Source: Cristatella mucedo
Taxonomy: Eukaryota > Bryozoa > Phylactolaemata > Cristatellidae
NCBI GenBank assembly: GCA_009760855.2
Contig: WPIO01000347.1
Coordinates: 1-64,000, forward strand
Direction of reading: 5' to 3'
Length of the DNA: 64,000 nucleotides
Every line of letters begins with the position of its first letter. Positions within the stretch are counted from its first letter, which is position 1. Below, in pieces: positions 37,030 to 48,440 of the stretch. Made by a program: the position numbers and the translations under genes. Under the pieces are notes generated by a model that was given only the letters and a program-made list of their open reading frames with translations, was not told the DNA's origin and searched no databases.

Positions 37030-37611
37030 CTCAGTGGCCACATTACACCACTTCTTGCCGACCTGCACTGGCTACTAGTCAACAGATTGACTTCAAGGTT
37101 TTGTCGCTCACTTTTAGGTCACTTCATTCTTTGGCTCCAGCCTACCTCTCAGATCTACTCCCCCAACAGGCCAAGCATCGTACCACCCGCTTTTCGGAAT
37201 GCAAAATGATACCAATACTTCGCACAAACCTCAAATCCTTACTAGACAGTGCATTGAGTTCGTATGCTCCCAAAGTCTGGAACTCACTCTCGACTTGCGT
37301 CACATCATCCCCTGACTTGACCACATTTCTAACGATCTTTAAAAAACACCTATTTAGGACAGTATTTAGTGGGTCTGTGTGATTCGTCATTAATGTGCTT
37401 ATTGTGCTGACACTGTGCATGCTGCCACTAACCACATTTGCATGCTGACCCTGTGCATGTCACCCCTAACCATGTAATTCATATTGTTTATCAAGCATGA
37501 TATTACTCACCATTCAATTGAATTTCCCTTTGCAGCCAATGTAAAGCGCCTAGAGAGAGATTAAGTTATCTGAGGGCGCTATATCAAGTGCATCATTATT
37601 ATTATTATTAA
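37030..37611 (+). mobile_element. CR1/L2-like LINE 3' fragment
   Basis: It begins in the HITPLLADLHWL region, reads FRSLHSLAPAYLSDLLPQQA in frame, and ends with 3' UTR, terminal hairpin and (ATT)n. Confidence 0.88.
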
Positions 37612-37780
37612 GTGATAGATACGATAGACGTCTTTGCAAGCTGCTTAATACGGATACTCTACAGATCGGAGAGAATTCTTACAGTGTGGCACATTAGAAT
37701 TTTTCTAAATTATATATATAGTAAGGCTTCGAGTCTTCTAAAGCATTTGCCATTATAATGGAAGAGTAACATGATAAATC

Positions 37781-37811
37781 ATATATATATATATATATAT
37801 ATAATATATAT
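37781..37811. repeat. (AT)n microsatellite at a SINE 3' end
   Basis: An AT run immediately 3' of the SINE A tail (minus strand). Confidence 0.9.
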
Positions 37812-37950
37812 AATTCATTTATATAGCGCCCCAAGAGAACTTAATCTCTATTCAGGCGCTTCACATATGCGTCGGGGCTCGAGCCCACGACCTCAGTCAG
37901 ACCTTGGTCGGGGCGAGCACCTTAACCGCAAGACCAAACCAGCCATGTTC
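37812..37950 (-). mobile_element. tRNA-derived SINE, family A, with LINE-like 3' tail
   Basis: The minus strand reads a tRNA-like head with A box TGGTCTTGCGGTTAAGGTG and a B-box-like GGGCTCGAGCCCC, then GAAGCGCCTGAATAGAGATT, AAGTTCTCTTGGGGCGCT and an AT-rich end. This last part is the LINE family's terminal hairpin with a few substitutions, indicating a SINE mobilised by the LINE's machinery. Confidence 0.85.
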
Positions 37951-38559
37951 AGAGGCATGGTCTTCAGATGACTCATTTAAATCGGGCAATGATTATCTGA
38001 CCTTAACTTGCACAGTCATGAACAGGTTACAAGCATAATTGACAGATCTCTTGGGCTTTAGCTAGTTTCGTCACTCAATAGTTCTTGAGCTCTAATATTC
38101 TGGAGTGATGGTCATTCAACTTCTAGCGGACCACGAGACTATTACCTAATATGTGACCACTGATCATTCGTCTAATAATTCATGGAGTCTGATAACAAAT
38201 GGAGCAGTTCTGGGTTGGGGCTGTAAAACAATTTACCTTTTTTCTCATGCCGGTGATTTTTATATACATCAAACTTTATAAGTTGACATAGATAAGACAC
38301 TGCATACGCTCTGTGATAACTGCCTACATTAAATGACACAAAACGCTTTTATTACGATGTGAGTGTGTAAAGGCCTCAATTGAATGGCTGGGCAATGTAA
38401 GAACTGTAACCAAATGATATGCAGGCGACAAGCAAGTCTTTGAAATAATTTTGCAAGTCTTTCAAATAATATGCTTGCAGTTAGCGATTGCTAATAACAT
38501 TGGCGATAGTTATGGATCATTTAATAATATCTCAGTTGGAGAATACAAAGAATTGACAG
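37951..38559. other. Intronic sequence, nothing recognised
   Basis: AT-rich, short open frames only. Confidence 0.35.
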
Positions 38560-38745
38560 TAGTTGTTATGCTCCTAAAGCTTCGAAATCACTACTGATGC
38601 GCATCAAAACGTCCATTGACATGACGACATTTTAAAATAAGCTTAAAATGCATCTGCTTATTACAGGACTAGGTGGGTCTTTATGATTCGTTTGACTTGA
38701 GCGTATAGCTGTGTACACAACGCCTGCGGTTTGAGGATGTTACCA
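38560..38745 (+). mobile_element. Decayed LINE C-terminal/3' UTR fragment
   Basis: GTTATGCTCCTAAAGCTTCG through GATGACGACATTTTAAAATAAG and GGGTCTTTATGATTCGT matches the LINE region encoding SYAPKAWNS to the start of the 3' UTR, with many substitutions. Confidence 0.6.
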
Positions 38746-38904
38746 CCAATAACTTGGTTAGTACATTCCATATAGCATATGTAAAGTTCTCAGATTGACA
38801 TTTAGTTTTCTGAAGGTTACACGTAAATGTATTGTAATAACTGAAATATGGATTCTGGAATAATGAAAAAATGGCTACTACTGGAATAATGGCTCCTCGC
38901 TTGG

Positions 38905-40060
38905 TATGCTTCATTTTAAGGCTTACACTCTCCTTGTAGCAGATGTGACCACCAAACACAATCTAGGCTTCCACTTCTATGCAGATGGCTCCTAGTTGCA
39001 TAGTCGTTCTGATCCTTCACAGCACTGCAGGTCGAAGAACAATCCCAGCTCCATCGCTGCATGTATTAATGACAGATACACACAGATTAAAGAAAATGTT
39101 TTAAAATCAAATAACTGTAAACCGACTTACTAGACAGTAGCTATCGGCCAACCAAGTGTACTGAGAAATCAGACTACTTACGTTCTGAATCGGCTCTGCC
39201 AGCATATCTTATGTTACGGCTGCACGAAATCAAAGTGCCCAGTCTTAAGTAACCTAACAATAGATAACTACATTGCAGCAAAATAGAGTCCAAGTTTTAG
39301 TCTGCCTAACTTTAATATAATAAATAGGTGACACGAGTCATGCCCGGCTAAAGAAGAATGCTACATCTAACTGTTTCAATCCATTTGTAACATCTAGCTT
39401 CAAATTCTGAAACTCTCAGCTTGCTAGTATATTGAGCTGTGAAAAATCAGGTACTTACAGCTAGAGCCAAACTCAGCAGGTAGGCTCGTCGGTTGTCGAG
39501 ACTTTCGCAGTTGCAAATCACGCCCCCTTTGGCCACCGATCACAGGCTTGCAATTTAGCAGTGCCTATATTTCAAGGATGGGTCACTCACTTTAAGATCG
39601 CTTCACTGTCTACAGCCTGCCTATCGGAACTACTCCCATACCTCCCAGCTACCCATACGTTGCATCGTACCGCGAATTTTCCGAATAAACCCCTCTAACT
39701 AAACATTTCTCATACTTTCTATGTTCCCAAAACATGAAGTGAATATTGGCTGATGGTTAGATACAGTACTCGACCTGAGGAAAATTTGAGAAGCTTAAAA
39801 CCCACAATTCATCACAGCATTAGGCGAATATTTGTGATTCGCCCTGTGTTTTTTTAAGCTAGCTGACACTGCACATGATGGGATTAATTATATTTGCATT
39901 CTGACAATTGGCATGTCTCCTCTAACCAGACTAACCTCGGTAAATTTGTGCAGGCTACCACTAACGATGCGATCGTGCTTCGTTTGTGGTATATGTAAAG
40001 TGCCTAGATTGAGAGTAGGTTTCCAGAGGCCGTTATACGAATGCAATATTTATATTATCC
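38905..40060 (+). mobile_element. Older LINE subfamily copy
   Basis: A highly mutated LINE from the LPLADV/YADD region (cttccacttctatgcagatg, where GAT-GAC has become GAT-GGC) through the RT C-terminus to a diverged terminal hairpin (TGCCTAGATTGAGAGTAGG) and ATT-rich end. It is the longer duplicate of 34600-36520. Confidence 0.75.
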
Positions 40061-40839
40061 GGAAACGTCAGCCTGAGTAGGATAACTGTTGCTGATTTAA
40101 TGTACGAGAATAAAAGTCTCTTTGAATCTGCTACTTTGTTCTAAATGGTCATGCGTATACCCGGTTTGGGGAATATCTGATTGCAGGCTATTACAGCACA
40201 AAGCTGCAGTTTGGCGCGTGAGAAGGAATGCTGCTGGAGCATTGCCAAGTCGGGTATGACTTAGTCAGCAGGATGCTAGACTCGGAGTGAAGGCTCACCG
40301 AGAGCGGCGTCGAGCTAGCTAAGTGGCTCGTATGTGGATTCGCATTTTTCGAAACCTGTTTACTAAAGTTAGCTCGGAGCGCAATTTAAGACGTTGCCGA
40401 AAGACTACGCCCAGCTGCACGGGGTGCTCAAGGAAGTGTTGGCAGGCCCTGCAGGTGAGCAGAGGCCGGTCAACAATGGCACAAACAAAAACTTTAAATA
40501 AACTACTCTGTAACACTGGTAGGAAAAACATCCGCCTGGCTCTGAAGGATAGCTCCTCCAACCAGGGAAAATCACCAGGAACACAGACCGTTCACTTAAA
40601 TTTTGCAAGCCATATCTTTACTGAAGTTGGCCATATGCACTAACGTAAACAAAGGCAGCTGTTAGGTTTTAGCATGGGTAGGCGACTACTCCTGGTCCCT
40701 TCGGTACAGTATCCCTAGCTCTCAGCTCAGGCAAGAGCCTGAAATCCTCTCTTCACGAACTACCCTACACCTTCAACCAGTCCCGAAACCGAACTCGCAG
40801 GGAGCCATTTTATGTGACTGCTCAAGTGGCCACGATCGC

Positions 40840-42200
40840 CCGCATACCTGCCGGCTGCTTTCTGTCGACGAATCTTCGACCAACTGCACGGACTTCCACA
40901 CCCCGGAATAGAAGTTACACTGCGTCTGATCGCATCATGCGTGTGACTAATATGAATTCAGACATTCGCTTTTTAGCCCGAGCCTGCATCGCCTGACAAT
41001 GCGCTCGGCATACTTCGACACCTGACCGGCAGTTTCCCACCGAGTTGTGTCAATTCAATCATGTTTACGTAGACCTCATCGGCCCACTACCTCACACCGA
41101 TGGAGCTAGCAATATTGAGCTATGGTTGTCGACCGTTTCATTCGCTGGTCTGAAGCATTTTTTCTGACCGACATATCCGTTTCCACCGTCACACAAGCAT
41201 TTGTCTACGGTTGTACATCAAGCTACAGCATCTCTGAGCTGCCGACTTCTGACCAGGGAGGACGATTCGAGTAGTTCCTGTGGCTTGAGCTCATGAAAGC
41301 CACAGCAATGCAGCAAATTCGTACATCGGCTTACTAACCGGTCGCTTACGGCATGATAGAGCACCTGCACCGACAGCTCAAGGCAGCACTCATTGCCGGC
41401 AAGTAGCAGTCCACATTCATGGCTAAAGGCACTGCCCCTCATACTTCTCGAAATCGGCACTGCTGAAAAGCCTGACATATATATAACATTTATAACTCGT
41501 TTATTTAGTGCCCCAAGAGAATTTCAGGTGCTATATTAAGGAACTCTATCAGGCGCTTCACATATGCCTTGGGGCTCCAGCCCACGATCTCAGCCAGACC
41601 TTGGTCGGGTGAGCACCTTAACCACTAGACCAAACTAGCTAAGAAACATCGGCCAGCCATCGGTCAAGCTAGTCTATGGGGAGATCCAGTGCTTGCCTGG
41701 GGGGTTTCGTAAGTGCAGCCGAGACACCGGCCTGCAGATCAGACGTCGCCCTATTTTTCAAGACACCCGTCGAGCACGTGAGCAGCCTCAGCACTGTACC
41801 GCCTCCAGATTAAGCTGGCCCATCTTACGTTCGCCGAGGACCTGCAGCATTTCGCCTAAGTCATCGTTCACCACGACACTGCTCGTAGACCGCCCAGCCA
41901 CCTTACGACGGCCAATACATCGTGCTCGCATGGTCGGAAAAACGTTTTTACGTCAACGTCACCGGCCTCCGACTTAATATTTCAATCGACCAGCTGAAGC
42001 CCACGTACGTCGAGGCTAGTTAAACCAAACAGACAACAAGAGAGCCTTCGGCGTTGCAGGAATCTCTGCCGGATGCACCACGGACATAACCTAGGCCTAC
42101 TTCAGAGCAATAACTTTTATCAAAGCCACCCAATCCAAAAATTTTGCCCGAGGCGCCGGAAACGCGGTCGGGCCCTGCTTTTGCTTTCCCCGAGGTTTTC
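40840..42200 (+). pseudogene. Ty3/gypsy retrotransposon integrase relic
   Basis: In shifting frames the plus strand reads integrase pieces in the expected order: IFDQLHGLPHPGIE (zinc-binding region), DLIGPLPHTDG and VVDRFIRW (core with catalytic Asp), TDISVSTVTQAFVY, HLHRQLKAAL, then after a SINE insertion SLWGDPVLA, PPYDGQYIVLAR, and SIDQLKPTYVEA with a TRSGRAFAFPE end. Multiple frameshifts and stops are present. No LTRs, RT or RNase H were recognised nearby, although 40320-40680 may be eroded upstream pol. Confidence 0.75.
41482..41642 (-). mobile_element. tRNA-derived SINE family A nested in the gypsy integrase
   Basis: The minus strand reads A box TGGTCTAGTGGTTAAGGTG, a B-box-like stretch (GTGGGCTGGAGCCCC), CATATGTGAAGCGCCTGATA, then a LINE-like tail with a small internal duplication, ending in ATAAATGTTATATATATG. 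It splits the integrase relic between the LEIGTAE-like and ASLWGD segments. Confidence 0.83.
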
Positions 42201-42289
42201 GGATTATATCATTTAACGTAATCACATGGCGATTAAAGGAAACCGTTGTGGACTCACTAACTCGCCCAGCCCTAGCCTGACCAGGGCAG

Positions 42290-42410
42290 GAGTGCACAAT
42301 GCCTCTGCAGCCAGGTCCTTCCCGCAGAGTGTGGGTGAAGACATTATTGAATGGCCGGGAAGTGATGTGATCCTTTGACACCGGCAGTCTTGTTCAGCTC
42401 TTACAGCCGT
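42290..42410 (+). pseudogene. Possible retropepsin (DTGS) fragment
   Basis: The plus strand reads VWVKTLLNGREVM, a stop, SFDTGSLVQLLQP, resembling the aspartic protease active site of a Ty3/gypsy pol. It lies after the integrase, not before, so it would belong to a second or rearranged element. Short and broken, so tentative. Confidence 0.35.
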
Positions 42411-43997
42411 GAGCTGACGTGTCGTCCGTCTCCAGCTCCCTGAACTGCACGTGGAGGGAACGCCTCGCGACTTCAGTTACATTGTAAATATAAATTGTTG
42501 GGAGGTCAGTGACTTCGTTTGCCATCAGTGCAAGCTGCACTGCTCGTCAACCTTCCGAGCGACAAGACGAAGTCAACCCCCACAGACCTATAACCCAGGT
42601 ATGAGGCCAAGCTCAGGCCTATTAGTTCGCTCTCAGTCAGACTCGAGAAAGCCATCACGGTGCTTGGACGCTCAAGATCGCCAGATTCCAGTGTCAAATC
42701 CGACGACGGCAGGAACAACTAAGTATGTACTGTAGTCCTTTTAGGCAATATCATCCTGTGAGAGTTCATAGCACAACTGATAACAATAGGCTCGTTCCCA
42801 TAAAGGCCCTGCAAATAAACTGAAAGCGAGGAAAGCATGGCGAAAAAGGCAAAAGTCAGTTAATTAGATTCAGATATTCATTTCAGCCTTTCTCCTCCAA
42901 CTCTATTAGCATCTTCAAGTCGTCTGATCTCCAAGTTATTCCTGTAGGTAAGGATTGATGCCACCAGTTTTTTGCAAGACATTCTATTGTACCGTTTTTA
43001 GAATAATATTATTTATTTATTAGTAAATTTTTTAATTTAAAGGATGTGACGAAAGTCGCAGTTTACTGGACCTCCTTCGCTGATTATTTAAATTTTAAGT
43101 AATTTAATACGGAAAAATAACTTGACACGAGTTTTTGGAGTTAAGATCTCTGGCACGGAGCAAATTAAACTCGTACTCTATACATTCAGATCTCGACCGG
43201 GAAACGTGTATATTAGGACTTAAGGGAAAATAAACTGGTGTTCATACCGAGGTGCTTCAGTTTGAATGTTCCCGTCGCAGTGGTTTTGCAGTCGCTTCGC
43301 ACTCGTGTGCATACAGCTTTGTTTACCCTATGCCATTTACTCTAAAGCTTGTCATGAGTGCTACCTGGTAACTGTTAACTTCTCTGTGTTTATCACGAGC
43401 TTACAATACAAACCATTTAACAAACTAGAGCCGGAAACTTCGTTCGTGACGTGCCCCTGCCCTAGACAAGGAGATTATTAGGATCGGTCACACTCCAAAT
43501 GTAAAAAGTAGCCCAGAACGTTAAAGTCAAGCCTGTGGGGCTTATGGCGACTGGTAGGAACAACAGACCCCCAAGCTATCGGCTGCTTTCTGCAACAGGT
43601 GGCATTCCAAAACAGGAATAGTACCAACGGGAGAAGTAGCTGCACAAGAACCTTACAGTAAAAGTGGGATAGATGGTTTCTGATATTACCAATAATGTTG
43701 ATTATAATTAGAACAATAAATTTGTAGACTGCCTACAACGAACAAAATCTATTTACTAGAACTTAGTCAAGTAATTTTGAAAATACCCAAGCGAAAAATT
43801 TAAGGATTTTTCTTGAAGTTTCTTGCTTCATTGTTGCCTTCAATGTACTAATATTAATAGTGGAAACGAACATATAAAAGCAAAAAGCATACAGAGACAG
43901 AATGAAAAACCGCTGCTATGCCTTCTAACTGTTCAATTTCCATTTACTGGACCCGCAAACGACGACTGAAGGAATATAACGCATGAAGCACACCTAC
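42411..43997. other. Intronic sequence, nothing firm
   Basis: A plus-strand frame at 42451-42735 may continue retrotransposon gag-pol sequence but has no clear motif. The rest is AT-rich without recognised features. Confidence 0.35.
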
Positions 43998-44102
43998 CGT
44001 GTAGTTGTTGTTCGAAAGGTCAAGCCAACGAAGATTCTTCATATGCAAAGTCACATCAGGGTAAGATTTCAACCGGTTGTTTGAAGCCCAAAAGACCTCC
44101 AA
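43998..44102 (-). CDS. LRR exon upstream of the Roc-COR exon
   Basis: A 105-nt phase 0-0 exon with acceptor cttag and donor gtaggtg. It encodes 35 residues beginning LEVFWASNNRLKSYPDV and ending LRWLDLSNNNYT, which are one full canonical LRR (LxxLxxxNNxL) and the start of the next. It lies between the tandem LRR cassettes and the Roc-COR exon, and is clearly diverged from the 141-nt cassette exons. Its first Leu follows the cassette ending LERLTS in register. The downstream LRR is finished by the first residues of the 31949-33911 exon, though the spacing there is irregular, so a small additional exon in the 10-kb intron is possible. Confidence 0.85.
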
Positions 44103-44585
44103 CTAAGAAAATATGTGCAACAATCATGGCTGCTGGCAAATAGGTAAATACGAATGTCTGTCAAGCCAGTGCTCATGGACTACCAGACAGAGACAAGCAG
44201 TGTAGAACCAGTCTCAGGGGCCTCCATTCTTAATTTGGTGCAGTCGGCTATTGCATCACAGACAATTGCTGCACGGACATTTGGGCTTTTGTGTTCCTTT
44301 CACTAAGGGCTAAGAGCGACCTTCAAAACTAGCTGGATCAGGGTAAATCAATACTGCTGCTTGGTAAAGATCTCTCAAAAGCATATGGCACAAGTCATAA
44401 CCAGAACCATTCTGAAAGGCCTTTCGATGCACATCAGAATAACTAGCACATTGCTAAACTGTCTCAGATCCCAACGTAGTGAGGGATATCAGTGCCGCTG
44501 GTCATTGTTCGCCAGGAAGCCTATAAGTTAGTGTCTTACCTCTATATGTAACTTGAAAAGCCACAACGGCTGGGGTTCTCCTTAA
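44103..44585. other. Intronic sequence, nothing recognised
   Basis: Upstream (transcript sense) of the 105-nt LRR exon. No further LRR-like exon was found here. Confidence 0.4.
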
Positions 44586-44832
44586 GCAACGACAACTACT
44601 CTCCTACTGCCGACTATGGCACATCCTTTTCAGCGGTCCTGAGCTGCTACTTCTATGGTACTTACTACTTCAACTGCTCTCCTGACTCTGCTATGCTTCC
44701 CACTTTTTCTTTGTTACCTGAGACGAAGTCTGTTGGCTACCGAATGCGTACCGAAAGCCGCTTAGGCTGTGAGTGAGCTATACAAAACTCTCCTGCTTGT
44801 TGAGTTACAGACGTAGATACATTACATTCAAA
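44586..44832 (+). repeat. Short interspersed repeat R3
   Basis: Closely similar to 13441-13715 (ACGACAACTACTCTCCTACT, TCTGTTGGCTACCGAATGCG). Its tail GATACATTACATTC is shorter than in the other copy. Confidence 0.75.
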
Positions 44833-46361
44833 GCGAAAGCAACTTTCAGTGTGCAAGTCATTGCCAGCGAATGTCATCTTGTGCCACAATGACAAAGTCA
44901 CGAGCATTGCTGTGACCCAGAAAGTATGGCAAACAGAGAAGGGCATTGATACAGCAGCTCATGAAAGCTAGACTGAATGTGTGTGCTGCATTCAGGAAAA
45001 GGAGAGTAAATATGTATATGTCCTGTAGTAAGAATTGTGTGGATTAGTTGGCAAGAATGTTACTGGCAGAGCCAAAATCTCAGCTGCCAATGGTCATAAA
45101 GCATTAGACTGATGCATCTAAGTTATCGTCCTTGGAGACCCTAAGACCACGAAGACACTGAAACAGTTACATAAGTACAGCAAGGTATGAAGGAGTCAAG
45201 CAATGCCAGGCCCATTAGGTCAGAGTAAGAACTACCCGGAGCTTTGCATTGGAGTATTCGATTTAAGGCCTCCTCATTTTTGGCATCTACAGATCTTTCT
45301 ATCCGTTGCTAGATATAAACTCAATATTGCGTTCATTAACATATTAATTGAATTCAGCTGACCTATGCTACAACTATTAAAAACACTATTTGGCACCAGA
45401 TTACGATTGTTTCTCGGAGTAACGACATTGACACTTAGATCGGATCAAACTTGGACTTTATGGACCAAACCTATCTAGTAGCTTAGAAATCGCCCACAGT
45501 CGACCACAAGTTGAAAGAGCTTATATTTTGGACTGTTTTATCGGCCAATATTCAAACAACCTTAGCCCGAAATGTAGGATAGCTATTCTCAGGAGTTTTC
45601 ATTAGTGCCTTAGTACTACACCTCTGCACACTAGTCCGACTGCTAGTTCGAATAAACAATATTGCCAAAATAGAGCCTACTAAAATAAATATACGACAGC
45701 AGAACTTGGTTATTATCAAACATGTCGTGTAATAAGAAAAACTACGACAGAAAGACTCAGTCAGGTAAATAAAAAAAAGTACATCGTTATTATTATAATA
45801 ATCTTTACTTATAAAAACCATAAACAGTCATACCTTCTACATGTAGTTCGTAACTTAACGGCTCATCTCGACTGATACTTATGACCTTTCTTGAAATAAT
45901 ATTCCTTCGATTTGAGCCTTAATAACTCGACATCAGATATCTAGCAATTTCAAGAGCCTTAGATTCCACATGATTGATTTAGATTCCACAGGCCATCTTA
46001 GCTAATATTTTTGATTGGTCAGCTTAACCACGCCCTAACCAGGGCAAATATAAGTCAATTAAAAACATAAGTTCCGTTTCACCAAACCGTTTCTCGAAAG
46101 AGAACACTGTGAAATCTTTCCTCTCCTAGCAATAAAGGTCGAAGTTTTAGAAACAAAAAGGTAAACAAGATAGCTAACTTTAATATTACCTACCGTCCAG
46201 TCATCAGCTAAGAAAAGCAGAGCTTATTAGAAGCCAAATTTTATTTCAGGGAATCGATCCTAGTTGGGTTAGCCAGAAATAGGTCAGCTTCGCAGATCGG
46301 CGATTGATTAACCTTTGCTATTTAGGTGTCTCATGGACAAAGGAGACAAAGATAATAGGAT
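44833..46361. other. Intronic AT-rich sequence, nothing recognised
   Basis: Short open frames only. No array-unit similarity or LRR-like exon was seen left of about 46.48 kb. Confidence 0.35.
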
Positions 46362-46425
46362 AAGAATAATACGTTTGTATAACACCCTAAGAAAACTTAA
46401 TCTCTTTCAAGACAGCCTCTGTATG
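46362..46425 (-). mobile_element. SINE/LINE tail relic
   Basis: GATAAGAATAATACG followed by CACCCTAAGAAAACTTAATC and TCTTTCAAGACAGC is a diverged complement of the shared LINE/SINE terminal hairpin. It abuts the degenerate array unit and may have destroyed that unit's LRR exon. Confidence 0.55.
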
Positions 46426-46479
46426 TAGCATAGGAACAGTGGTCGAATTGTTAGTACTAGCTCGCTTGATGGCAAAAAG

Positions 46480-48440
46480 CCGATTGATATTAGGGCCGAT
46501 ATTGAGCTCCTCGAGTTGTAAGGCATCGGGAGCCGATGAAAGATACGTAAAAGAAAAAAATTCGCAGGTAAAAACCGACTAAAATCATTTAAGATGTCTA
46601 CATACATACCAGAATTAAGATTGCCACAACCTTCAAGGCAAACCCACCATATTCGAATGCAGCAGGTATGCAGTAAGAGCTGAATGTAATTGAATGTTTG
46701 AGATGACAATCTCTTTGTAACCTATCAGCCCCTTCTTATACAAGTAACGATAATGGCCTGCTTACGTCATTAGCAACCAAGCACTAGTTAGTAACGAGTG
46801 ATCAGTTTGGCTCTTGAATTTATGTGGTCACAACCAGCGGTTTTCCAACGAATACAATTCACAGTACAAATTCAGGTTGTCAGTTTAAAGCACAAAAACG
46901 ATCATGGCCATTAGCATTGATTGGTGGCAGAAATATAGAGATCTACTAACGGCTCAAAGTTTTGGAAAAGGCCAGCTTTGTGGTTTCGGGAAGAGTAGCT
47001 CACTGACTTGTAGAAAGTATATCAGGTCACCAGCTGCTGTTAACATCACTGCTGGCTTACATCCTGCAGCAATCGATACAATTTACTGAAATTGAAACCT
47101 TTAAATGTTGTAGCCTTGGGTCGCGTAACGTTAAAAAAAAACAAACCAATGTCTGTGAAAACTGTATTTTTAAACGCTAACCAAACACTAACGTTTGTAA
47201 TCATTCACGTAATCGGCTTGCTAAATCGTACGGTGCATTTACACGGAACGATTCAGGTTTTTCTTTTGCCTAAACAAAGATCACTTAGTCTCAGCGTCCC
47301 CGTTAGTATGCAATATAATTAGGCTATGCCTGTGTTTAGGCATAATGCCGGAATCTCGAAAAGTGAGCTTTTTCGATGGGCCTTTTAAAAAAGTCAATTC
47401 TTCTATGTTTTTTGACCGATGTCAGACAAGAACGTGCTTCCTGCCATTCGGGTACCTCCCCTAAACTGGATGTATTAGCAGCAGGGCGCAATATCGTCTA
47501 GAAGACAGTGAATGCCGTCCAATCACTCAGATGCAGCTCCATAACCTACGAACAGCTTCCACAGTTAGCATCGTTAAAGTCAGTCGGCATATGTAATTTC
47601 ACTGGCTTAGCGGACGCTGGTGCGAATGGAGGAATACGTAACGAACGTACACGTGATTGCTGTGGACGATAGTTGCATTGGTAATGGTTCGAGAATCTAA
47701 TTCAATGAAGGGATACTGAAAGGTGGTAGTGATCCGTGCAACAACTGCTTGCACGAATAAACTCTCTCCGAACGCCCAAAACTTCAACACAAGTAAATTT
47801 TGCCTATTAACGGTCGTTGCCACATCCTCTGAAATATTTTACGAAAACTTCGGTGACCAACGGGGCACATTACACACACAACTCGTTGGACCCAAGTGCC
47901 TCCACAACCCGAATTTATGCTATTGCCTTACCTCCACTTTCAAACGTAAAACCCTTGAGTAGAAAATAAAAGAAAACTCAACCCTAAGCGATCGCTAGTT
48001 AATTACAACCAATTGCACCAGCTTCAATAGCGATTACCCTCTGTAACATAGTGGTACAACTTGTTTTATGGTCGCTCGTACGGGAGAAGGGGAGAACATG
48101 GGAAACCGATATGACCACAGCTGTGACTGCTTCTAATAGAATGGCTGATGATTCAGTAGATTTCAGTATACTACATTAGATTTGAAGACTAGCTAGTGTC
48201 CTCATAGTCGTCGTGTCGAGGATCGCAAGAACTAGGTACGTTAGAAAGTAAATGTCAAACGATGATCACTCGTAATTATCACATCAAAATATACACGTCT
48301 AGTTAAATCGGACCCAACGTTATATATTTGCAGAGCTTAGAAAATTAGATCAGTACGGATAGTAAGTCAATAAATAAGATGTTTAATTAAAACGTCTGAA
48401 CGACGAATCTTTAATAATACCTCCTTAAAGGACCCTCAAC
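46480..48440. repeat. Degenerate, internally deleted array unit with a dead LRR exon start
   Basis: The sequence is colinear with the array units but much more diverged. On the minus strand, 46495-46515 matches the start of the cassette exon (CTCGAGGAGCTCAATATC), but the acceptor AG is gone and the rest of the exon is not recognisable. Matches to the post-exon intron follow to about 47.35 kb, then the unit-start region (the ggtggtagtgatccgtgcaa block at 47720), ending near 48.35 kb. About 2 kb, including where the next LRR exon should lie, is missing before U1 starts. It marks the old edge of the array. Confidence 0.75.

Noticed and set aside
46904-47322. Small plus-strand frames (MAISIDWWQK and following)
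   Set aside because: They fall inside the degenerate array unit and have no counterpart frame in the intact units.
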